Positions 10,057 to 17,599 of a DNA stretch of 39,794 bases are shown here, piece after piece. The stretch is taken from the IMG/VR virus record IMGVR_UViG_3300042691_040033, positions 1-39,794 of that record. One strand, given 5' to 3'. This DNA is from a virus. The position numbers and the translations under genes were made by a program. A model generated the notes under the pieces. That model saw only the letters and a program-made list of their open reading frames with translations, did no database searches and was not told where the DNA came from. Every line of letters starts with the position of its first letter. The first letter of the stretch is position 1.

Positions 10057-11895
10057 TCAAGAAAAATTAACAGTCTTAAGGTTTTTAACCCTTACATTGA
10101 TATCCTTGCTTGGGAATCTTACCTGATAAGTTTGCGTTGGCTCAGCGAATATTGTGTCATCAATAAGTTGTATTTGTTTGGTTTCAGCATCAATATATCT
10201 TTGAGATGTTTGAGATGAAGAATATTGACCACCGACTTTATTGAATACCTGAATATCGGATACGGAAATAACCCCATTCTGGGATTGAATCAAACGCCTT
10301 ATTTCAGATACATAAACATTCTGTCCCATTTGTATATTACCAGGATCAAAATAAGTTGAAATGGTATCAGCAATCTGTGCAATAACAGCACCTTGGTTTT
10401 GACTATTATCCAATACAACATCAATGTTCATTGACAAATCAATTACATTTGCAACCTCAACCGATATATAGTCGTTTATCATTCTGTAGTTCGATAAATA
10501 ATTTGCCACATTGCTTATAAGCGTATTCGAAATAGTTTCGGTCAATTTTCCGGTTGAATCGAAAGAAAGCATTTTGATTTTAATCTTGTTGTTTTCCTCC
10601 GTTACCGCAACTTTTGCTGGTGCACCAAATTGAGATGGCATTGTTCTGATTATCGATTCGTAGTCATTTATTGTTACCGCTCTGTTTTGAGCTGAGAAGT
10701 TAAAGCCGACATAATTTCTAATCTCTTCTGTTGTCGGAGCCGCTGCACCACCAATGGCTGCCGTTACATTTGTACAACTCAATGAATTGATTACACTCGT
10801 ATTTATGGACGCGGATGGACCATTAACCGAGAATGTAATCGTCCCCACTTGGTTTATAACGTTTACACCCAAATTACTGCCTGTTCCGCCTCCAATTCTG
10901 TACTGCACGAATAATGTACTGTTCGCCTTTAAAGTGCTCCCTAAGGCGAAATTATTGGAATATTTGTATAGGTTTAAGGTTAAACCATTTCTAGCGAACT
11001 CTCTTAATTGTTCATCTGCTGATTGACTGCCACCACCAAATGTCATTTTCATATAACCCTCTGGTGTATATTCGGTAATGAACTTATTACTAGTCGTAAT
11101 GTATTTTCCGACTTTAATACCGGGAGAGTCGGAAACTTTTGTTGGGTCTTCGACAAATACACGGTCTTCCGCCAATGCTTTTACCTCATACCATCTGTTA
11201 TCCAATCCTAGAAACTCTTGTGCGGAAGGTACATTTGCATATTGGGTTCCATCTTTCAATAAAACGCTGGTTACACCAAGAACATTCTTTTCAGGTAAAA
11301 ACAGTTCAAAGAAAGGTTTTACATCATTTGCCGTAATCGTCCTTTTGAATACTTTGGTTACACCATTTACAACGGTTTCCCTTTTTACAATAGTATAATT
11401 CAACAACCTATTGTTTGCATCGAAATTTGGTATCTTAAGTCTATTTGGAAACCCATCAGCATTTAAAGGCGATGCGAAATCAATATCATAAACCGTTTCA
11501 AATACCTGACCGGCACCGTTTACCTGAGATCCTCTTCTAAGTATTCCACAATATCTCAAATCTTCTTTATCTCCGAATGCTGGAACAGTTATGGAAAAAT
11601 CAACCAATGCAACGGATGGTCTTTGTCCGGGTATCTTTAATCCGTATGTCCTTGCAATATTGAATACGGATGATCTTTGTTGAGCATATTGTAATACCGT
11701 TTCTTGAATGCTTCGGTCAATATTGAATTGTAGGTTATCCGTTACCGCAGCATTCAAATCCAATAAAGCAGAAAATACGGATGCATCATTGAAATTATCA
11801 ACAAGTTCCGGATAGTATGTTCTTGTAAAATTAATTAACTCTGTACGTATGGATTGAAAATCCCTTGTTGTATAGGATATCTTTTTGTTCGCCAT
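10057..11895 (-). CDS. gp6: Baseplate wedge protein, gp6 / BaseplateJ-like, 612 aa
   Basis: This is a likely homologue of T4 gp6 (BaseplateJ family), the protein that forms the ring joining baseplate wedges in contractile tails. The N-terminus (TTRDFQSIRTELINFTRTYYPE followed by DASVFSALLDLNAAVTDNLQFNIDR) has the typical pattern of this family, and the C-terminal half has the ANVIDLSMNIDVVLD and IADTISTYFDP type segments. The length of 612 is close to the T4 protein. It lies downstream of gp25 as in many myoviruses, but two repeat-protein genes separate them here. A TATTTAT motif lies 12 bases before the ATG. I am confident of the family; the numbered homology is by resemblance only. Confidence 0.88.
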   Translation of the reverse strand: MANKKISYTTRDFQSIRTELINFTRTYYPELVDNFNDASVFSALLDLNAAVTDNLQFNIDRSIQETVLQYAQQRSSVFNIARTYGLKIPGQRPSVALVDFSITVPAFGDKEDLRYCGILRRGSQVNGAGQVFETVYDIDFASPLNADGFPNRLKIPNFDANNRLLNYTIVKRETVVNGVTKVFKRTITANDVKPFFELFLPEKNVLGVTSVLLKDGTQYANVPSAQEFLGLDNRWYEVKALAEDRVFVEDPTKVSDSPGIKVGKYITTSNKFITEYTPEGYMKMTFGGGSQSADEQLREFARNGLTLNLYKYSNNFALGSTLKANSTLFVQYRIGGGTGSNLGVNVINQVGTITFSVNGPSASINTSVINSLSCTNVTAAIGGAAAPTTEEIRNYVGFNFSAQNRAVTINDYESIIRTMPSQFGAPAKVAVTEENNKIKIKMLSFDSTGKLTETISNTLISNVANYLSNYRMINDYISVEVANVIDLSMNIDVVLDNSQNQGAVIAQIADTISTYFDPGNIQMGQNVYVSEIRRLIQSQNGVISVSDIQVFNKVGGQYSSSQTSQRYIDAETKQIQLIDDTIFAEPTQTYQVRFPSKDINVRVKNLKTVNFS

Positions 11896-11898
11896 TAC

Positions 11899-11924
11899 TT
11901 TTTATTGATAAATATAATGGTTTC
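11899..11924 (-). repeat. 26-bp identical upstream element, copy 1 (before gp6)
   Basis: A 26-base stretch with plus-strand core TTGATAAATATAATGG is perfectly repeated at 12447-12472. It contains the TATTTAT motif (11908-11914) on the minus strand, 12 bases before the gp6 ATG. Confidence 0.85.
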
Positions 11925-11936
11925 CGAATTCCTGAA

Positions 11937-12401
11937 TTAACTCTTTAATGTATCTGAAATCATATTAAAAACTTCATATCGGTTGCCCGAATAATCGACC
12001 AAAGTATCTATATCATCAGAGTCCAATGAATGACCCTTTATCATAATTATTTTTTCAGCCGTTAAAAGTTTATTATCTGAATGTTTTAATAACATGTATA
12101 TATCATGAGAATCTAGTTTATTTCCAATTCCTTTAATTATTTTTCCTGAAAGAACATCACGATATTCACTAAACTCCAAAAAATATAGTAAATTGTTTAA
12201 ATCAAACTTATTAAAATATTTTGGATTTTTATCTACAAATGCTACCTCGTATTCAGTTGGTCTGTTATAATCAATATCTTTATTCCTATTATAAAAATAA
12301 TAATTTAAAAACTGACCATCATTCTTTATTTTATCAAACTGATATTCAGTCAACGCTAATCCAGTTGATACATATTGTTTTAGTAAGTCGTAGTAGGTCA
12401 T
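11937..12401 (-). CDS. Short helical-repeat protein, paralogue of 12489-13433
   Basis: The 154-residue protein shares its N-terminal ~70 residues with the gene upstream (both begin MTYYDLLKQYVS, then EYQFDKIKNDGQ), so the two arose by duplication. After this cap it has two 30-residue units (around SEYRDVLSGKIIKGIGNKLD and SDNKLLTAEKIIMIKGHSLD) and a partial third, a degenerate version of the solenoid repeat seen in its neighbour. No catalytic or membrane features are visible. It sits between gp25 and gp6, a place where extra genes are not needed for the baseplate, so it looks like an accessory insertion. A 26-base element identical to that before gp6 lies upstream at 12447-12472. Function is unknown. 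Confidence 0.8.
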   Translation of the reverse strand: MTYYDLLKQYVSTGLALTEYQFDKIKNDGQFLNYYFYNRNKDIDYNRPTEYEVAFVDKNPKYFNKFDLNNLLYFLEFSEYRDVLSGKIIKGIGNKLDSHDIYMLLKHSDNKLLTAEKIIMIKGHSLDSDDIDTLVDYSGNRYEVFNMISDTLKS

Positions 12402-12446
12402 AGGATTGTTTTAAAATAATTACTATATCAAACCAAGTTCTTTTAA

Positions 12447-12472
12447 TTTTTATTGATAAATATAATGGTTTC
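12447..12472 (-). repeat. 26-bp identical upstream element, copy 2 (before the short repeat paralogue)
   Basis: Identical to 11899-11924. Here the TATTTAT core (12456-12462) is 54 bases before the ATG at 12401, farther than in the other cases, so the leader is longer. The rest of the 12402-12488 gap shows nothing recognisable. Confidence 0.85.
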
Positions 12473-12488
12473 AAAATTACTAAATTAA

Positions 12489-13433
12489 TCAATCAGGTAT
12501 TTTATTTGGCGCAATACCAGCTTGGATTAATATATTTTTTGTTTTTTCTTTATCATATGAATTTTTTATAAGATATTCTATATCTTTTGAATTCAACTCA
12601 TTACCTTTAGCTTTAATAATCATTTTAGCTATTTCATCTGGGTTTTGGGAATACCTAAGTAAATTATCCATATAATATAAATCAAACTCATATAAGTATT
12701 TATTTACTTTATCCATTCCAATTAATCGAGCTATTTCATCTGGGTTTTTGGAAAATGAAAGTAAATATTCTATATTTCTTGAATCCAACTTATCCCCTTT
12801 AGCTTTAATAATCATTTTAGCTAGTTCATCTGGGTTTTGGGAATACGTAAGTAAATATCCTATATCATATGAATCCAAATTATCCCCTTTAGCATTAATA
12901 ATCATTTTATCTATTTCATCTGGGTTTTTGGAATAAAAAAGTAAACGTCTTATATCATTATAATTCAACTTATCCTCTTTAGCTTTAATAATCATTTTAG
13001 CTATTTCAATTTGGTTTTTGGAATATTTCATTAAATATTCTATATCATTTGAATCCAACTTATCCCCTTTAGCATTAATAATCATTTTAGCTATTTCATA
13101 TGGGTTTTTGGAATATGAAAGTAACGTTTTTATATTATTTGAATCCAACTTATCCCCTTTAGCATTAATAATCATTTTAGCTATTTCGTCCGGATTGGAT
13201 GAATATTCGATAAAATAAATCAAATTATTTTGATCGAATCTTGAAAAATATTTTGGATTGGCTTCGATAAAATCTACTTCATATTCTTTTAAAGAATAAT
13301 AACCTAATGTTTTATTTCTAGCATAAAAATAAGAATTCAGTAATTGACCATCATTCTTGATTTTATCAAATTGATATTCACTCAAGAGTTTACCAACTGA
13401 TACATATTGTTTCAATAAGTCGTAGTAGGTCAT
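12489..13433 (-). CDS. Helical solenoid protein with eight 30-aa tandem repeats
   Basis: A 78-residue N-terminal cap shared with the neighbouring paralogue is followed by tandem 30-residue units with consensus NPDEIAKMIIKAKGDKLDS then xDIEYLLxY. Units 1-5 (residues 79-228) and 7 (263-292) are well conserved; unit 6 (229-262) is degenerate with a four-residue insertion; unit 8 is a truncated remnant. Each unit reads as two short helices, so the protein probably forms an alpha-solenoid used for protein binding. It does not match ankyrin, TPR or HEAT patterns that I know. The start overlaps the gp25 stop (TAATG). A host-protein-binding, possibly counter-defence, role is speculation; the repeats themselves are certain. 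Confidence 0.85.
   Translation of the reverse strand: MTYYDLLKQYVSVGKLLSEYQFDKIKNDGQLLNSYFYARNKTLGYYSLKEYEVDFIEANPKYFSRFDQNNLIYFIEYSSNPDEIAKMIINAKGDKLDSNNIKTLLSYSKNPYEIAKMIINAKGDKLDSNDIEYLMKYSKNQIEIAKMIIKAKEDKLNYNDIRRLLFYSKNPDEIDKMIINAKGDNLDSYDIGYLLTYSQNPDELAKMIIKAKGDKLDSRNIEYLLSFSKNPDEIARLIGMDKVNKYLYEFDLYYMDNLLRYSQNPDEIAKMIIKAKGNELNSKDIEYLIKNSYDKEKTKNILIQAGIAPNKIPD
12558..13199 (-). repeat. Tandem 90-bp coding repeats
   Basis: On the plus strand the block CATTTTAGCTATTTC recurs, with small changes, at about 12621, 12813, 12903, 12993, 13083 and 13173, a spacing of exactly 90 bases except for one 192-base step containing a 102-base degenerate unit. The frame is kept throughout. Confidence 0.95.
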
Positions 13434-13891
13434 TATATATTTATTATCACAAATTCGGATGGACTAAACGCACTATCATTTATGATGTAATCAATTCTTA
13501 TTTTAGCCGTATGTTCGGCAACGCCAATATTGGGAACGGTGAATTCCCTTTGACCATCTGAATTAATGAACGTACCCTTGTTTTCCTCGCCTTCTGATGC
13601 AGGTTTAATGCTTATATTGGTAACCGTTATATTTGGAATATATTCTGCAACGGATTCTCTTATCTCAGTTTCCAAATCTGAAAAGGTTGGACCATCCATT
13701 GGTTCGAATATATACTCATACAATCGAGTTCCAAAATTTGGTAAATAATATCGTGTTCCCTTTCTGGTTAAAAGAAGATGCAATAAACCACTTCTTATTT
13801 CATCATCATTTGTTTCGGAAAGTTCAAAATAAGTCCCCTTATAAGAATCTCTAAAAGGGAACACGATACCATATGTTCTGCCCTCAGCCAT
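13433..13891 (-). CDS. gp25: Baseplate wedge protein, gp25-like, 152 aa
   Basis: The protein matches the GPW/gp25 family, the small lysozyme-fold wedge protein conserved in contractile tails and injection systems (T4 gp25, T6SS TssE). The diagnostic block is visible: LLLTRKGTRYYLPNFGTRLYEY followed by FEPMD, with the conserved R-G-x-R, P-x-F-G and FEP elements. The length fits the family. Start and stop both overlap neighbouring genes by one base (TAATG). It would act with gp6 and gp53 in wedge assembly. Confidence is high for the family. Confidence 0.9.
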   Translation of the reverse strand: MAEGRTYGIVFPFRDSYKGTYFELSETNDDEIRSGLLHLLLTRKGTRYYLPNFGTRLYEYIFEPMDGPTFSDLETEIRESVAEYIPNITVTNISIKPASEGEENKGTFINSDGQREFTVPNIGVAEHTAKIRIDYIINDSAFSPSEFVIINI

Positions 13892-15003
13892 TATTTATTT
13901 GCTCTAGTATAAAGCCAGTCGAACTGTTCATCGGAAAGTGGGTTACCTAAGATTATATAATGAGATAAGTACCTTAGTGCGCCAACCTTTTTGTCGCCAG
14001 GCTCAAGCTCTTCTTCTCTACTTTGACCATACTTAATTAGATCTATCAAGAAATCAACACTTGGGTTTGTGTTTTTGGTTATTTCATTTGTCCACTTTTC
14101 CTCTTCCGACATTGGTCGGTTTTTAAATTTGGTATAATCAATACCCATCTTTTTGAGGTAATTTTGATAACCCTCAACAGATGTACCAAATTCTGCAATA
14201 TGACCGGTACGGTTACTAGAATCCGTTAATTGAACTGTACCGTCTTTTTGTAAGTCGTAAACTATAATATGCAAAGGATCGCTCGTATCCAAACTTCCGT
14301 CCGGCTTTACGGGCATTCTGTTTTTATCAACAATAAAATAGAAGGTTGAGCCATGTCTGACCCTGTAGCCAGAGTAAGCGTTTCCACCTCCTTTTGCACC
14401 AATGCAGAAACTGTAACTAGTTGGTGTTACCCCATAGTGCGAATACTCTATGCATCTGCCAACACTTCTACCCTCGTAAACATCGATACCGTTGCTACTC
14501 ATTATGGGTTTATCGGTTGTTGGAACCCAGTCCCCAGCGGAAGCGACTTCCCTTTTGGGAGCATCATCTTCATCCAAGCCATCAACGTACTGATGGAAAT
14601 CTATAAAATTATCAATAACCAAATCTTTTCCATCACTCTTTTTTATAGCCATTGTTTTATATGGTTTTCGAATTTCGAAATTACCTATTTTATTTTTCAA
14701 TAAAAGCTTTATATATTTACTACCATTTATTACAACGTTTTGAATTGAATCCTCCCAAGTGTAGAGTAAGGCTAAAAGAACTATTGAATTGGATTTTTGT
14801 TTTAAATATGTATCTTCTTTAGCTTTCGATATAAGTTGGGCTGCAATTTTTTTTGATTCTTCGTTTGCCCTTTCCTGAGCTTCCTCGTTGGATACCCCAT
14901 CATCCATAAGTTTAGATATAATATCAGATGATATAATTTTTTCAGCTTCAATATCATATTGACTTGCCTCTAGTAATAGTGCTAATACATTTTTAAGTTT
15001 CAT
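13891..15003 (-). CDS. Putative virion-associated protein with uncharacterised C-terminal domain, 370 aa
   Basis: The N-terminus MKLKNVLALLLEAS is a short amphipathic helix ending in Glu, similar to capsid-targeting leaders of T4-like internal proteins. Residues about 17-75 are charged and helical. The C-terminal part holds a distinctive block, GRCIEYSHYG, SFCIGAKGGG, YSGYRVRHGSTFYFIVDKN, then DPLHIIVYDLQKDG. I have the impression of having seen this kind of block in large phage proteins, but I cannot name a family or assign an activity. Conserved-looking Cys, His and Tyr residues make an enzymatic fold possible. A GTATTTAT motif lies 16 bases before the ATG, and the gene is coupled to gp25 (TAATG). 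A structural or co-injected role is inferred. Confidence 0.75.
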   Translation of the reverse strand: MKLKNVLALLLEASQYDIEAEKIISSDIISKLMDDGVSNEEAQERANEESKKIAAQLISKAKEDTYLKQKSNSIVLLALLYTWEDSIQNVVINGSKYIKLLLKNKIGNFEIRKPYKTMAIKKSDGKDLVIDNFIDFHQYVDGLDEDDAPKREVASAGDWVPTTDKPIMSSNGIDVYEGRSVGRCIEYSHYGVTPTSYSFCIGAKGGGNAYSGYRVRHGSTFYFIVDKNRMPVKPDGSLDTSDPLHIIVYDLQKDGTVQLTDSSNRTGHIAEFGTSVEGYQNYLKKMGIDYTKFKNRPMSEEEKWTNEITKNTNPSVDFLIDLIKYGQSREEELEPGDKKVGALRYLSHYIILGNPLSDEQFDWLYTRANK

Positions 15004-15019
15004 ATTTTAATTTTATTTT

Positions 15020-15027
15020 ATAAATAC
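15020..15027 (-). promoter_or_regulatory. Candidate late promoter motif before the 370-aa virion gene
   Basis: The minus strand reads AGTATTTATAAAATAAAA starting about 24 bases upstream of the ATG at 15003. The TATTTAT core recurs before other virion genes at similar distance. It could be a late -10 element or an AU-rich translation enhancer; the sequence cannot tell which. Confidence 0.4.
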
Positions 15028-15104
15028 TTTATTTTAACAAAAAATAACAAACTAAATAAAACACAAATATATTTTTTTTATTCGATTATTTCAAAAAATA
15101 ACAT

Positions 15105-15112
15105 TACCTTTG
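15105..15112 (+). promoter_or_regulatory. Bacteroidota-type promoter of the sigma factor gene
   Basis: TACCTTTG matches the Bacteroidota primary-sigma -7 box TAnnTTTG. It lies 20 bases upstream of the sigma ATG, giving a predicted short leader. A weak -33-like TTCG lies about 20 bases further up. The 15004-15132 intergenic region (129 bases) is a divergent control region holding this promoter and the opposite-strand late-type motif; I saw nothing else in it. Confidence 0.65.
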
Positions 15113-15132
15113 CAAAACAAAAATAACGAAAA

Positions 15133-16044
15133 ATGTCATATAGATCAAATTTATCTCAGAGCGTTATTATAACGGCAACAAACAGATCGCTTCTTGATAA
15201 GTATTATCAAGAGATATCTAAACTAAAACCGCTTAGTCGCGAAGATGAAGTTCACTTGTTTAATCTTATTATAAAAAATAACGATCAATCAGCAATTGAT
15301 AAAATATGTAAACATAATTTGTTATTTGTTGCAAGAGAGGCTAGGCGATATATTTCTAAATTAGGACACTCAAAAACACTTTATTTGGAAGACCTAATAA
15401 ACGAAGGAAATATAGGTCTCTGCGAAGCGATTAAAAGATTTGATCCGGATAAGGGTCATAAATTTATAACATACGCCGTATGGTGGATAAGGCTTTATAT
15501 CCTTAAATCAATTCAGGATAATGTTAAAAGTATCAGATTGCCAACCAGTGTTAAACATAAAATAGATGATATAAATAAGATTAAAAACAGAATGGAACAT
15601 GAAGGCAGCATTGAAGTTTCCTTGCGCGAAGTATATGAAGAGATGAGAAGAAACGGAGATGTTAAACAATGTGAATCATACGGAAAATTTATTCACAATT
15701 ATAATTTAGGATCTTTCGAAGAAAGTATCAATGATTTTATTGGCGGAGAAAAAGAAGACGGAGAGTTTGCTCAATTGATACCGGATGAAACAACAATGAA
15801 TGGTGAAGAATTATTGATTGATAGGGAGAAAAAAGATTTAATATATAATATGCTTAACGATTTGGACGATAATAGGTTGTTGTATATAAAACACTTTTTT
15901 GGTTTGGACGACTTTGAAAAGTTGACCGTAAAGGAAATAGCGGATAAATATAATAAGCCGGAAGCTAATTTAAGATACGATATTAAAAAAAGTATAAGCA
16001 ATCTAAAAAAGAAAAACAAACTAAAATTAAGAGAGTTTACTTAG
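15133..16044 (+). CDS. Phage-encoded sigma-70 family factor, 303 aa
   Basis: All sigma-70 core regions are visible: region 1.2 (DKYYQEISKLKPLSREDEVH, about 22-41), region 2 (LEDLINEGNIGLCEAIKRFD, then FITYAVWWIRLYILKSIQDN, then IRLPTSVKHK), a region 3 helix set, and a region 4 helix-turn-helix (LTVKEIADKYNKPEANLRYD). The protein directs RNA polymerase core to promoters. In region 2.4 the usual WWIRQ is WWIRL, so the -12 contacting Gln is replaced by Leu, suggesting altered -10 specificity. It is the only plus-strand gene, with its own host-type promoter and terminator, so it is likely made early by host polymerase. It is a plausible functional analogue of T4 gp55 for late transcription, which is inference; it resembles a primary sigma more than gp55. 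Confidence 0.93.
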   Translation: MSYRSNLSQSVIITATNRSLLDKYYQEISKLKPLSREDEVHLFNLIIKNNDQSAIDKICKHNLLFVAREARRYISKLGHSKTLYLEDLINEGNIGLCEAIKRFDPDKGHKFITYAVWWIRLYILKSIQDNVKSIRLPTSVKHKIDDINKIKNRMEHEGSIEVSLREVYEEMRRNGDVKQCESYGKFIHNYNLGSFEESINDFIGGEKEDGEFAQLIPDETTMNGEELLIDREKKDLIYNMLNDLDDNRLLYIKHFFGLDDFEKLTVKEIADKYNKPEANLRYDIKKSISNLKKKNKLKLREFT

Positions 16045-16046
16045 CT

Positions 16047-16077
16047 AAAAAGCCCGCTTAATTGCGGGCTTTTTTTA
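16047..16077 (+). terminator. Bidirectional rho-independent terminator
   Basis: AGCCCGC (16051-16057) pairs with GCGGGCT (16064-16070) around a six-base loop, extended by A/T pairs on both sides. A T run follows on the plus strand and another (TTTTTAGC) on the minus strand. It sits between the convergent sigma and SET-protein genes and probably stops both. Confidence 0.9.
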
Positions 16078-16097
16078 TTCGTTCTCGTAAAATATTA

Positions 16098-16514
16098 TTA
16101 AAAATCTATGATTTCATTTTCCGTATAAGTGCAAAGCAATTCCTCATCCGGTTCTATATTTCTTATTGCAACATAAACATCTTTTTCCAAATCGTGTTTT
16201 ATATTTGGATTCTGAGAATGATTTACGAAATATGATATATTGATATTATTTACTGTTCTTGACAAGAATATTCCATTTTCATCTGAATTACACATTGTAT
16301 TTAGATAATCAAGAACTCTTTTATCCACATTAATTAAATCACTCCACTTTATGTAAGTTTTATCTGGATTAACATCTTCGAATATAACTGTATCTTTTTC
16401 AATTGGTATTATGCTAAACACGCCTACGCCTGAGCATACAGTCGATGGTTTTAGTCTTACATTACAGTTATTTATTAAGCTATTTACTATTTTCTTTTTC
16501 ACTGTTTTTAACAA
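16098..16514 (-). CDS. SET-domain protein (putative lysine methyltransferase), up to 138 aa
   Basis: The protein is a minimal SET domain. It shows the N-terminal SGVGVFSIIPIEKDTVIF block (G-x-G-V-F), the central YFVNHSQNPN (residues about 95-104, matching NHSxNPN that forms the AdoMet pocket), and the C-terminal NIEPDEELLCTYTENE with the catalytic-type Tyr at 130. The family methylates protein lysines; the short size recalls viral SET proteins. The start is uncertain: TTG at 16514 or GTG at 16502 (MKKKIVNS...), with no ATG before the domain. It overlaps the upstream gene by 35 or 23 bases, so it probably depends on reinitiation. The target (host RNA polymerase, ribosomal protein or a phage protein) is unknown. 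Confidence 0.8.
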   Translation of the reverse strand: MLKTVKKKIVNSLINNCNVRLKPSTVCSGVGVFSIIPIEKDTVIFEDVNPDKTYIKWSDLINVDKRVLDYLNTMCNSDENGIFLSRTVNNINISYFVNHSQNPNIKHDLEKDVYVAIRNIEPDEELLCTYTENEIIDF

Positions 16515-17127
16515 AATTTGTTATGTAGTTATAATCGGTTTCATATTTATTTTCATTTTCTACACTGTAGATATTCATATCTATTCTGTACCCCGGGTTG
16601 CCCGTAATTCTATTAAATGTCCATGCTTTATCTGACCAAATTATTCTGTTGTTTGGATATATGAAATAATTTCCATTATCCATTTTAAAAACATGTCCGC
16701 ATTTATGTTCTGGGGTTTCAGAAAAATTGGTATCGAGCACATTTCTATTTTCATGCGACCAATCCAAAGTGAATAAATAAGTTCCTTGTCTTTTAACACC
16801 AGTTATGGATATTAAATCGGCTCTCAATCCAGATAATCTTGCCCTTACTTGTACATCAATATAAGATGAGAAACAATCCCAATATATATGTTCTGTCAAG
16901 GGCAATTTTTCAGCATCTTTTTTCCAACAAAAAGCGGATATTGGTCTTCGTGTCCAATTAACACCATTTTCTAGAAAAGCCTCAAACAATGGAACTCTCT
17001 TTTCTATTGAAGCAACAGAATGTACATCAGCTAATGTATATTCACCAAATCCTTTCTCATGATTAAACAAGAACTCATTTCTTATGAAACAAGTTATTGT
17101 TGGTATATTTGCATTTAAATAACTCAT
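16480..17127 (-). CDS. Hypothetical phage protein, 215 aa
   Basis: The start is set at the internal ATG at 17127 (MSYLNANIPTITCFIRNEFL), four bases after the stop of the upstream gene; a longer frame back to 17196 would overlap that gene by 65 bases and is unlikely. The protein is soluble, with Trp/Cys-rich segments such as VNWTRRPISAFCWKKDAE and IYWDCFSS, and GHVFKMDNGNYFIYPNNRIIW near the C-terminus. I do not recognise a family. It lies in a three-gene unit with the HCDKH-type protein upstream and the SET protein downstream, probably expressed early from the promoter at 17626-17633. Confidence 0.7.
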   Translation of the reverse strand: MSYLNANIPTITCFIRNEFLFNHEKGFGEYTLADVHSVASIEKRVPLFEAFLENGVNWTRRPISAFCWKKDAEKLPLTEHIYWDCFSSYIDVQVRARLSGLRADLISITGVKRQGTYLFTLDWSHENRNVLDTNFSETPEHKCGHVFKMDNGNYFIYPNNRIIWSDKAWTFNRITGNPGYRIDMNIYSVENENKYETDYNYITNFVKNSEKENSK

Positions 17128-17131
17128 GGTA

Positions 17132-17599
17132 TTAATGATAGTACCACTCTGGTTTTTCCGAATGTTTCCATGCGGCAAATGATGTTTTAGCACCATTATA
17201 ATAATTTCTATAAGATTGTACAGCGCTATTTACCTTATATTCATCTGGCATAGCCAATGCAAATGGCGTGATACAACCTTTTTCAGGGAGATTGGGTAGA
17301 TTATCTTCACACCAATCAAGAGCCGATTCGCTCTTGTGTTTCTTACCATATCTAGCCGTATATTCCTTACACAAGGCTCTTGTCATATCAATTAGCCAAA
17401 GATAGTTCTCGATACATTCCCTCGCCCAAATCGTACAAGGATGGTTCTTGTGCGTCATTTTGTAAGGGGCTTCATTGCCTGTAACCCAATGCGTAGTGCA
17501 TAAAATTTGATTTTGTTCCAAAATCATTTTTAAAACGTGTTTGTCGCAGTGATACTTTGCGCAAATGTTTGGGTTCTCGTCTAAAACAAAAATGTTCAT
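17132..17599 (-). CDS. Conserved phage protein with HCDKH motif, 155 aa
   Basis: The sequence has the pattern of a small family that I recall from T4-like marine phages and cyanophages: MNIFVLDENPNICAKYHCDKHVLKMILE at the N-terminus (given here by its key block YHCDKHVLKMI), then THKNHPCTIWAR, then KHKSESALDWCE, AMPDEYK, and a C-terminal PEWYYH. Conserved Cys, His and Asp residues suggest metal binding or catalysis, but no activity is known to me. The gene directly follows a host-type promoter whose -7 box is 27 bases upstream, so it heads an early accessory unit. The family resemblance is from memory and not checked. Confidence 0.75.
   Translation of the reverse strand: MNIFVLDENPNICAKYHCDKHVLKMILEQNQILCTTHWVTGNEAPYKMTHKNHPCTIWARECIENYLWLIDMTRALCKEYTARYGKKHKSESALDWCEDNLPNLPEKGCITPFALAMPDEYKVNSAVQSYRNYYNGAKTSFAAWKHSEKPEWYYH

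Noticed and set aside
12558-13199. CRISPR array
   Set aside because: The repeats are contiguous 90-bp coding units with no unique spacers.
12748-13218. Plus-strand repeat frames opposite the solenoid gene
   Set aside because: They are the reverse complement of a perfect 90-bp periodic coding repeat and simply inherit an open frame.
16480-16514. Programmed frameshift fusing the 215-aa protein to the SET domain
   Set aside because: The SET frame is +1 relative to the upstream frame and no canonical -1 slippery heptamer gives the right frame; simple overlap with reinitiation is more likely.
17128-17196. 23-residue N-terminal extension of the 215-aa protein
   Set aside because: It would lie almost fully within the end of the upstream gene in another frame; the ATG at 17127 gives a normal four-base gap.
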